Assembly (NCBI GenBank): GCA_029863625.1
Contig: JAOTUY010000028.1
Span: 1 to 38,883, forward strand
Direction of reading: 5' to 3'
Length of the DNA: 38,883 nucleotides
From: Acidimicrobiia bacterium
GTDB taxonomy: Bacteria > Actinomycetota > Acidimicrobiia > Spongiisociales > UBA4744
Shown here: positions 31,076-37,838 of the stretch, piece after piece
Layout of the letters: every line of letters begins with the position of its first letter
Numbering within the stretch: the stretch's first letter is position 1
The notes under the pieces: generated by a model
Told to the model about the DNA's origin: nothing
The model's input: only the letters and a program-made list of their open reading frames with translations
Database searches by the model: none
Made by a program: the position numbers and the translations under genes

Positions 31076-31333
31076 ATGGAAGCGCTCTTACTCGAGGTCG
31101 GTGGAGACAGGGTCCCCGAATGGATGATCGAACTGGCCGACGAATTCGTCGAGGATCCCCATTGCCGGCTGGTCTTGATGGGCTCGGACCCAGAAGGTGT
31201 AGTCCTGGTTACCATCTGGGAAGCAGAGCTGGTCGACGAGGTCAAGGCCGGGCTAGCGAGCCTCACGGTTGATGGGGTTCGACTCCGGCGTCTTGCGGTG
31301 GTCGACCCCCTCGATCCGGTTGGCATGTCATGA
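31076..31333 (+). CDS. Small conserved hypothetical protein
   Basis: An 85-residue acidic protein (MEALLLEVGGDRVPEWMIE) with alternating strand and helix character (CRLVLMGSDPEGVVLVTIWEAEL), compatible with a small ferredoxin-like fold. I do not recognise the family. ATG 31076 follows TACCAT by 7 nt; the upstream in-frame ATG at 31010 gives Arg-rich residues that look non-coding. It precedes aroF by 51 nt on the same strand and may share its transcript. Confidence 0.55.
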   Translation: MEALLLEVGGDRVPEWMIELADEFVEDPHCRLVLMGSDPEGVVLVTIWEAELVDEVKAGLASLTVDGVRLRRLAVVDPLDPVGMS

Positions 31334-31384
31334 ATCGGTGGAGGCTGAAGAAATGATCGGCTGGGCTATGCGCGCGACGGCGAG

Positions 31385-32407
31385 ATGAGTTCGATGATCA
31401 TCGTGATGAAGCCTGACGCGACCCGGGAGGATGTAGATCAAGTGCTCGCCCGGCTGGAATCGATCGGCTCAGAAGCCCACGTGTCTGTCGGACAGACCCA
31501 CACCGTGATCGGGGTGATCGGCGACCGCGATCGGATCCAACAATTGCCCTGGGAGGCATTGTCCGGTGTCGAGCGGGCCGTGCCGGTCCTCAAGCCGTTC
31601 AAGTTCGTGAGCCGCGACTTCCGCGACAAAGACACGGTCATCGAAGTACGCCGAGCGCGGATCGGCGGAGGCTCGTTTGCGGTGGTGGCCGGACCGTGTG
31701 CGGTCGAGAGTCGCGATCAGCTCTTCCGCGTCGCCGAGGCGGTCCAACAGGCAGGAGCCCACATCCTCCGTGGCGATGCTTTCAAACCGCGCACGTCACC
31801 CTATGCCTTCCAGGGATTGGGTGAGAAAGGGTTGGAGCTGCTGGCCGAGGCCCGCGACGAGTTCGATATGCCTTTCGTCGCCGAGGTACTCGACCCCCGT
31901 GACGTCGAGTTGGTGTCCTCGTATGCGGACATCCTCCGGGTCGGTACCCGCAACATGGCCAACTTCACGCTACTGACCGAGGTGGGGAAGCAGTCCCGAC
32001 CTGTCCAGCTCAAACGCGGCTTCACCGCCACCGTTGAGGAGTGGCTGAACGCTGCGGAATACATCTACAAAGAGGGCAACCACGAGATCATCATGGTGGA
32101 GCGTGGTATCAGGACCTTCGAGACCTCGACTCGCAACACTCTCGATATCAGCGCCGTCCCGGTGGTCAAGGGGTTGTCGCACCTTCCGGTTTTAGTCGAC
32201 CCCTCCCACTCCGCCGGGCACCGTCACCTGGTGGCGCCCCTCTCCCGGGCGGCGATAGCGGTCGGCGCCGACGGGTTCATGGTGGACGTTCATCACGCTC
32301 CCGATACCGCACTCGTCGACGGCGCCCAGGCCCTGCTTCCATCCGAGTTCGCCGCCCTGATGGATGAGATCAGGAGCCTGGCGGCTGCCATGAATCTCCA
32401 GATCTGA
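31385..32407 (+). CDS. aroF: 3-deoxy-7-phosphoheptulonate (DAHP) synthase, AroA(I)-beta type
   Basis: Condenses phosphoenolpyruvate and erythrose 4-phosphate, the first step of the shikimate pathway. The 340 residues have an N-terminal ferredoxin-like regulatory domain (1-70, MIIVMKPDATREDV), as in Thermotoga, followed by the KDO8P-like barrel: VAGPCAVES, GDAFKPRTSPYAFQGLG, DILRVGTRNMANF, VQLKRGF, VDPSHSAGHR, GFMVDVHHAPDTALVDGAQ. The metal ligands Cys, His, Glu and Asp are in these motifs. The N-terminal domain confers feedback inhibition in relatives. Start ATG 31385; ATG 31394 is an alternative. Four nt before tyrA. Confidence 0.93.
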   Translation: MSSMIIVMKPDATREDVDQVLARLESIGSEAHVSVGQTHTVIGVIGDRDRIQQLPWEALSGVERAVPVLKPFKFVSRDFRDKDTVIEVRRARIGGGSFAVVAGPCAVESRDQLFRVAEAVQQAGAHILRGDAFKPRTSPYAFQGLGEKGLELLAEARDEFDMPFVAEVLDPRDVELVSSYADILRVGTRNMANFTLLTEVGKQSRPVQLKRGFTATVEEWLNAAEYIYKEGNHEIIMVERGIRTFETSTRNTLDISAVPVVKGLSHLPVLVDPSHSAGHRHLVAPLSRAAIAVGADGFMVDVHHAPDTALVDGAQALLPSEFAALMDEIRSLAAAMNLQI

Positions 32408-32411
32408 TCTC

Positions 32412-33434
32412 GTGCCGACCGCTGCAATCATCGGAACGGGCTTGATCGGGACCTCCGTCGGACTCTCGTTGAGGACCTCGGGGTGGTTCGTGACCGGATG
32501 GGATCCCGACCAAGCGGCTGCGGCGGATGCTCTTGAACTGGGTGGAATAGATTTGGCAGCGGCCGGCCTTGCCGGGGCGATCGAGCAGGCTGATCTCGTG
32601 GTCCTGGCCGGACCACCGGCCGCGGTGGTTATTGACCTGGCCGGGTTGGCCACGGACGCGCTGGTTACCGACGTGGCGGGCGTCAAGGTCCCGGTGGTCC
32701 GAGCGGCCGGGCACTTACGTCACTTCGTCGGGGGCCATCCCATGGCCGGTCGCGAGCACGCCGGCCCGAAAGCCGCTTCGGCCGCGCTGTTCCGCGGCGC
32801 TACGTGGATTCTCTGTACGGACCGCGCTTCCGACGGCGATCTAGCGAACATGAAGGAAATCGTGATCAGCCTCGGGGCCGTTCCGGTCACTATGACCGCC
32901 CCAGAGCACGATGCCGCTGTTGCTGTCATCAGCCACCTTCCCCAGGTGCTCGCCTCGGTGCTCGTCCAGGTAGCCGCTCGCGATCCGCATGCTTTGGATC
33001 TCGCGGCCGGGAGCTTTCGGGACTTGACGAGAGTGGCGCTCAGCGAACCCGCGTGGTGGGCGGAACTCCTGGTCATCAACCAGGGTGAGCTGCGACGGGT
33101 TCTTGGATCGCTGATCGAGGCGCTCGGTGTCTGGTCATCCGCTCTCGAGGAGGGTGCCGTCGAGCGGTTGGCTACCCAGCTCGGCGAGGCGCGCAACCTC
33201 CGCCATGCCATGGCGCCGCCGGTTGTGGCGGTCGGTGTGGTGATGCAGGACCGGCCCGGCGAACTTGGGGCGGTGGGCCGGGCGTTGGCCGTGAGCGGGG
33301 TTGACGTGCGAGATCTGCAACTCCGGCATGGGCCACACGGTGGGGGAGGTGTGCTGACCCTATCGGTGCGCCCCGGAGAGGCAGAGACACTCAGAGCGGC
33401 GCTTGCTGAGGAGGGGTTTGAGCTGGGAGAGTGA
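32412..33434 (+). CDS. tyrA: Prephenate dehydrogenase with C-terminal ACT-like domain
   Basis: Oxidises and decarboxylates prephenate to 4-hydroxyphenylpyruvate for tyrosine. AIIGTGLIGTSVGLSL (5-20) binds NAD; VTDVAGVKVPVV, GGHPMAGREHAGP (with the conserved His), ISHLPQVLASVL and SFRDLTRVALSEPAWW are family hallmarks. From about 275 to the end the sequence (VMQDRPGELGAVGRALAVSGV) is an ACT domain, expected to bind tyrosine. Start GTG 32412, 4 nt after aroF. Many actinobacteria place aroA and cmk next; here a helicase gene converges instead, with hairpins such as GGGTC-TTTC-GACCC (33517-33530) in the gap. Confidence 0.93.
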   Translation: MPTAAIIGTGLIGTSVGLSLRTSGWFVTGWDPDQAAAADALELGGIDLAAAGLAGAIEQADLVVLAGPPAAVVIDLAGLATDALVTDVAGVKVPVVRAAGHLRHFVGGHPMAGREHAGPKAASAALFRGATWILCTDRASDGDLANMKEIVISLGAVPVTMTAPEHDAAVAVISHLPQVLASVLVQVAARDPHALDLAAGSFRDLTRVALSEPAWWAELLVINQGELRRVLGSLIEALGVWSSALEEGAVERLATQLGEARNLRHAMAPPVVAVGVVMQDRPGELGAVGRALAVSGVDVRDLQLRHGPHGGGGVLTLSVRPGEAETLRAALAEEGFELGE

Positions 33435-33546
33435 GATCCGGGCCCGGACCGGCTTCAAGGCAGCACATCGACCATGACCGCCGCGGCGGTGGTTGTGTCA
33501 TCTGCCGTGTCAATGAGGGTCTTTCGACCCACCGTTGGGCAGGTGC

Positions 33547-36408
33547 TCAGGTCTGTCGATCAAGGATCAGACGGGCGAGCGAGGCCGCCGCAGCATCCGG
33601 CTGGGTGAGCCAGCGGCTCTCATAGCAGTCGGTGAGCGTCCAACCGGAACGCCGGAGGGCCAGATGGCGTTCGATGTGCGCATCCGGCCCGAGGAAATGG
33701 ACCCCGCACTCGACGCCGATGGTTCGGTCGCCGTCACCGACCGAGAGGTCAACCTGCCAGCCCGCTACGGGGTAGTTGGGGGTTACGTCCAGCGAGTAGC
33801 CGGCCAGCTCACGGGCCAGCTCGCCGCTCCAACCGGTCGCGGGACGAGAAGCTTGGGAGGGCAAGGGAGGATGTTGCGCATGCCGCAAGTAATCGGCCAG
33901 GAGACCTTTCGGAAGATCATCCGGCTTGAGCGACGTGATCACTACGATCTCCGAGCGAGCCCTCGTTACGAGCACGTTGAATAGATTGGGATCCTCAACG
34001 AAACGCAGGGACGGTCCGAGATCAGCGGCCGAAAGCGCCAGCGAGACGATCACCGTGTCGCGTTCGTTCCCTTGGAAGGCGTGCACCGTGCCGGTCCGTA
34101 ACCCCAAGCGCTCCAACTCCTCCGGACTGAATTCAGTCAAGAGAGCCTCCTCGAGGGCATCGGCTTGTGCCCGGAAGGGCGTAACAACTCCAACGCTCGA
34201 TGTGCCGGCCAACAAGGCAGCCCGTACCTCGGTGAGCACCGCGGTGACCTCTGCATGGTTGACACCCCCTTGATCGCGCCTCCCGTCTATGGGTCTGATA
34301 CTGATCGCGTCCTTCGTCTCGGTTGATGGGTGCTGAGTCATGAGGCGGAGGTTGCCCCCATAGAAGGTCCGGTCCGAGAAGCCAATAATGTGCGGAACGG
34401 ACCGGAAGTGCTCATCGAGCCATGTGATCGGCGATGCGCCCGCCGCGGCATCGAACAGGCTGTTGCGACGGACGTCGAGCAGCCGGGCGAGATCGCCGGT
34501 TATGCCGTGCCGTTGGGCGGCGGCGGCGCTCGCGTCGTCGGCTACAAAAGAGACGTGACGAAGCTGGCGCGGGTCTCCGACGATGATGGCTCGCTTGGCT
34601 CTGGCCAGCGCCGGCGCAGCTCGCGTCTGATCGATCTGGCTGGCCTCGTCGAATATGACCACGTCGAACATGCCGGGGGCGACGGGGAGCGTGTCATCGA
34701 TCTCCGCCAGCGTGCCCAACCAGAGGGGCAGCACATCCAGAAAGCGATCGCCTGAGAGATTCCGTAGAACCCGACGGCGCTGCACGCGGCCGGAGCGAAG
34801 AGCTGAGGCAAGCGCGGCAACCGCCCGTGTCGACGTGCGACGGCTGTTGCGGCGCGCTCGGCGGCGAGCCTCGATCGCTTCCCCGGCGGCGGTTCTCCAA
34901 CGTGATTCGACATCTTCGAGTTGACGCCACAACGGGTCGAGGGAAAGTCCACCTTCTGCCAGGCCTTCCCGCACAGCCATTTCTGCGTGAGCGGCATCAA
35001 CGGCGATCGCAATCTGGTCGAGCGTCGCCTCGGCTCGGGCGCCCACCAGCCGGCGAAGCCGCTTCTCCGCTCTCTTCCGCCTGAATCGCGCCAGCGGAGC
35101 TCCCGAATCCCTTGCGCCGGTGAGCCATCGGTCGACGCTTCGCAAGTCGAGGTTCTCGTCGAGTACCCCGGGCGCTTGGGAGGTCATGAGGGAGAGTGCA
35201 TCTCGCCGTTCGAGGCCGTGTGAGAACGCCTGCTCTCGTTCCAGCAAGTCCACGAGCGTCGATCGTACGTCTCCCGCACGCCGTCTTGCCGTCACAAGCG
35301 CCTCCTCGAGACGGCTCAACTCTGCTGGGGAGTAGGGGCGTGCCATTCCTTCGGATAGCTCGGCGGCGGCTGAGGCGCGGTGTTCGTTGCGACCAAACCG
35401 GATGTAGCGCGGTCCTGGGTATCGGTCGAGGAGGTCGGCGATAACATCCGCCGCGTAGTTGGACTGGGTTGCAACGAGGACTGTGTGGCCGCGTCCCACC
35501 TCATCGATGGCGGCGGCGGCGACCAGGTGGCTCTTGCCGGTTCCAGGGGGACCGGACACGGCGGTGATTGTCTCGGACCGCGATCTCTGCAACGCTTCTC
35601 GTTGACGCGCATTGAGCGGTAATGGGGTCTCAATCGGGGTGTCCGCGCCGCCGTTGGCCGATTCGCTGGTTGAGTACAGCGTCTCGAGGGCGGTCCCTGA
35701 GAGGCGTTCCGAAGACCAGCCGAGTAGTGCCCCGCGCACATTCGGCGCCGTGGTGTCGCGAACGGTGTAGACGGCAGCACCGGCGATTACCCGGAGCCCT
35801 TGTTCTTGCCGAAGGGCCACGGGGTCGCCGTCGGGACCTTCGACCCTTGCGTCAGGCAATCCCGCTCTGGCGAGGGCGTCGGCGATCCAGCGCTGCAATC
35901 GGGGCATTCGATCGAGTTGTGCCCGATCTAGAGGAACGGCACCGCCCCCGTAGGGCGCCGGAGAGGGTTCGAGCAGTTCCCGGGAGGCGTCGTCAAAGAT
36001 ATCGCCGGGCATCTCAACATCGCCCTCATGGATGACTCGGTGAGCGCGCCCAACTCGCTGGAGGCGGATCGGCACCGACAACAAAGGCAAACAGAATCGA
36101 GTTGGCTTCCTCTGGTAGTCGGTTGTGCCGCAGAGGAACAGCCATCCGATTCGGAGAAGACGCTCCGCCGAGTGCAGCGAGTCGATGGCTGCGAGGCGGC
36201 GAAGATCGGCTTGGGCAACCTCCCGCAGGGTCGATGCACCTGGGGCGACGTCCGGTTGAACCAGATACGGAGTCCACCCCAGATAGGCGAACTCGCTGGT
36301 CCGGTGGACGACGTCGAACGTCTTCCGGCCCTCAGGTGCGAGGTCGGCGAGGTAGCGAAGGATGTCCTGAGGGCCGGCCATTTGGTTCTCGTTGATGGGT
36401 CGGATCAT
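33547..36408 (-). CDS. UPF1-like superfamily 1 helicase with C-terminal REase_MTES_1575/Vsr-like nuclease domain
   Basis: A 953-residue protein. An N-terminal unknown domain (1-260) precedes the helicase core: Q-motif LNARQREAL (265-273), Walker A GPPGTGKS (286-293), a long charged helical insert (about 345-550), DEAS (587-590), GDPRQL (611-616), motif IV TPFRAQ, motif V VHAFQGNERDTVIVSL and motif VI VLVTRARSE (812-820). Residues 859-953 form a PD-(D/E)xK-like domain with D887, E900 and H904 (QVDLSVGD, GVECGVH) and a GW/CYESRW end. Such fusions occur in actinobacterial genomes and within defence loci; no partner genes are here. The substrate (DNA or RNA) is unknown. ATG 36408 lacks a clear ribosome site. 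Confidence 0.82.
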   Translation of the reverse strand: MIRPINENQMAGPQDILRYLADLAPEGRKTFDVVHRTSEFAYLGWTPYLVQPDVAPGASTLREVAQADLRRLAAIDSLHSAERLLRIGWLFLCGTTDYQRKPTRFCLPLLSVPIRLQRVGRAHRVIHEGDVEMPGDIFDDASRELLEPSPAPYGGGAVPLDRAQLDRMPRLQRWIADALARAGLPDARVEGPDGDPVALRQEQGLRVIAGAAVYTVRDTTAPNVRGALLGWSSERLSGTALETLYSTSESANGGADTPIETPLPLNARQREALQRSRSETITAVSGPPGTGKSHLVAAAAIDEVGRGHTVLVATQSNYAADVIADLLDRYPGPRYIRFGRNEHRASAAAELSEGMARPYSPAELSRLEEALVTARRRAGDVRSTLVDLLEREQAFSHGLERRDALSLMTSQAPGVLDENLDLRSVDRWLTGARDSGAPLARFRRKRAEKRLRRLVGARAEATLDQIAIAVDAAHAEMAVREGLAEGGLSLDPLWRQLEDVESRWRTAAGEAIEARRRARRNSRRTSTRAVAALASALRSGRVQRRRVLRNLSGDRFLDVLPLWLGTLAEIDDTLPVAPGMFDVVIFDEASQIDQTRAAPALARAKRAIIVGDPRQLRHVSFVADDASAAAAQRHGITGDLARLLDVRRNSLFDAAAGASPITWLDEHFRSVPHIIGFSDRTFYGGNLRLMTQHPSTETKDAISIRPIDGRRDQGGVNHAEVTAVLTEVRAALLAGTSSVGVVTPFRAQADALEEALLTEFSPEELERLGLRTGTVHAFQGNERDTVIVSLALSAADLGPSLRFVEDPNLFNVLVTRARSEIVVITSLKPDDLPKGLLADYLRHAQHPPLPSQASRPATGWSGELARELAGYSLDVTPNYPVAGWQVDLSVGDGDRTIGVECGVHFLGPDAHIERHLALRRSGWTLTDCYESRWLTQPDAAAASLARLILDRQT

Positions 36409-36428
36409 TCAACCATCGGCCGGCGAAA

Positions 36429-36456
36429 CGTTCATCGTTACTCGTTATTCATTCCG
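36429..36456. repeat. Period-7 repeat, four units
   Basis: CGTTCAT, CGTTACT, CGTTATT, CATTCCG in phase, in the gap upstream of the helicase gene. Confidence 0.55.
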
Positions 36457-36488
36457 CGAGGGATGAAGATCGAAGAAGGGGAGACGTT

Positions 36489-36574
36489 GGTGGGAACGGT
36501 CCCCCCTCCCCTCGGACCCTTGCGGTCCGAGGTACTCCCCCCTTTCCGACGAGCTGCGCTCGTCAGGGGGGAGA
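36489..36574 (-). repeat. Two-hairpin dispersed repeat, copy B
   Basis: On the minus strand, in the order of copy A: CTCCCCCC, hairpin GACGAGC-GCA-GCTCGTC (perfect), GGGGGGAGTAC, hairpin CCTCGGACC-GCAAG-GGTCCGAGG (9 bp), then GGGGAGGGGGGACCGTTCCCACC. It begins 8 nt 3' of the amidohydrolase stop, in sense orientation, as copy A does for the MocA-like gene. Confidence 0.75.
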
Positions 36575-36582
36575 CGAGGCGC

Positions 36583-37758
36583 CTACCAGTCGCAGGCCAT
36601 CAACCGGAGCATGGCCGTGGTCCCGGCCACGATGCCCGTTTCGATCGCGGCTTCGTCGATGTCGAACCAGGCGGAATGCAGATCGGTCTTGCGGTCGGGC
36701 AGTTGCGCGCCAAGCCGGAAGAGAGCCCCGGGGATCTCCTGGAGGAAGTACGAAAAGTCCTCAGCGCCCAGGCTGGCGTGCGTCAGCGCCACCGCGTGAG
36801 TTCCCAGCACGCTTGACACCGCATATTCCACCTCGGCCACCACGAACTGGTCGTTGATAACCGGTGGAATCCCGACTTCGTAGTTGACGGTGGCCACCGC
36901 CCCGAGTGGAGCCACGATCTCGTGCACAAGTCGTTCGACCAGTTTGGGCATCCGTTCCCACGTCTCACGATCGAGGGAACGGCAGGTGCCGCTCAACTCC
37001 ACCGAGGCTGGAATCACGTTGCCGGCGATACCACCTTGAACGCGCCCGAAGACGAGCGAGAGCGGCAGGCGGGCATCGACCAGGCGATCCAGGATGGCCG
37101 GGAGCTGGGTGATGATCTGGCCGGCCGCAAAGATCGTGTCGATCGAGTCGTGAGGCCGAGCCGTGTGGCCGCCTGGTCCGTCCACCGTGATGAGGAACCG
37201 ATCGGATGAGCTGGTAATCGGCCCGGTCTTGAAGCCGATCTGTCCGGGTGGGAGGATCGGGTCGACGTGGAAAGCAATGATCGCTTGTACTCCGTCGATG
37301 GCACCCTCTCCGAGCAGTTCATCAGCACCGCCCGGGAACAGCTCTTCAGCAGGCTGGAAGATGAATCGTACGCGGCCGGCGAGCGGGCCCAATTCCTTGA
37401 GGGCCAGAGCGATTCCGACCGCGATGGCAGTGTGAGCGTCGTGGCCACAAGCGTGCATGAGGCCCGGCAACTCGGAGGCGAACGATAGGCCGGTCTGCTC
37501 ATGAATAGGAAGAGCATCCAGATCGGCGCGGAACCCGACCAGCGAGCCGCCCGTCCCGACCTCTGCCGTCAAGCCGGTGCCCACCGACCGCACCTGGCTC
37601 TCAATTCCGGCCCCAGCCAGGGCCCGAACCACCAGCTGGGTGGTGGCAAACTCTTGACGCCCGAGTTCCGGGCGGCGGTGAATCGCTCTGCGAAGCTCTA
37701 TGGCCCGTGGCGCCACCCGCGTGGCGACGGAGCGCACAGTATCCAGGTCGTGGTTCAT
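36583..37758 (-). CDS. M20 family amidohydrolase (hippurate hydrolase/N-acyl-amino acid amidase-like)
   Basis: A 391-residue dizinc hydrolase. RRAIHRRPELGRQEFAT is the usual start; metal motifs are MHACGHDAHT (C104, H106), PAEE (E138-E139), the His of AFHVDP, and GAEDFSYF near the end. The dimerisation insert occupies about 185-295 (GGHTARPHDSID). Relatives cleave N-acyl amino acids, hippurate or indole-acetyl conjugates; the true substrate is unknown. No signal peptide, so it is cytoplasmic. ATG 37758 (MNHDLDTVRSV). Repeat copy B follows its stop. Confidence 0.92.
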   Translation of the reverse strand: MNHDLDTVRSVATRVAPRAIELRRAIHRRPELGRQEFATTQLVVRALAGAGIESQVRSVGTGLTAEVGTGGSLVGFRADLDALPIHEQTGLSFASELPGLMHACGHDAHTAIAVGIALALKELGPLAGRVRFIFQPAEELFPGGADELLGEGAIDGVQAIIAFHVDPILPPGQIGFKTGPITSSSDRFLITVDGPGGHTARPHDSIDTIFAAGQIITQLPAILDRLVDARLPLSLVFGRVQGGIAGNVIPASVELSGTCRSLDRETWERMPKLVERLVHEIVAPLGAVATVNYEVGIPPVINDQFVVAEVEYAVSSVLGTHAVALTHASLGAEDFSYFLQEIPGALFRLGAQLPDRKTDLHSAWFDIDEAAIETGIVAGTTAMLRLMACDW

Positions 37759-37838
37759 ATAGAGTCGCGTGCTTCCTAGGCGAGAATCTGGCTCGGTGCA
37801 TGCTATCGGCTTGCAACACCGGTCGGTAAAGCCGCGGT

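Noticed and set aside
30093..31127. 344-codon plus-strand ORF opposite the epimerase gene
   Set aside because: It mirrors the codon structure of a clear SDR gene on the minus strand; the translation has no family resemblance.
33437..33448. 12-nt palindrome TCCGGGCCCGGA after tyrA
   Set aside because: Too short a loop for a terminator and expected in GC-rich DNA; no second copy seen.
36028..36816. 262-codon plus-strand ORF spanning the helicase start and amidohydrolase end
   Set aside because: It crosses two conserved minus-strand genes and a repeat; no domain is visible.
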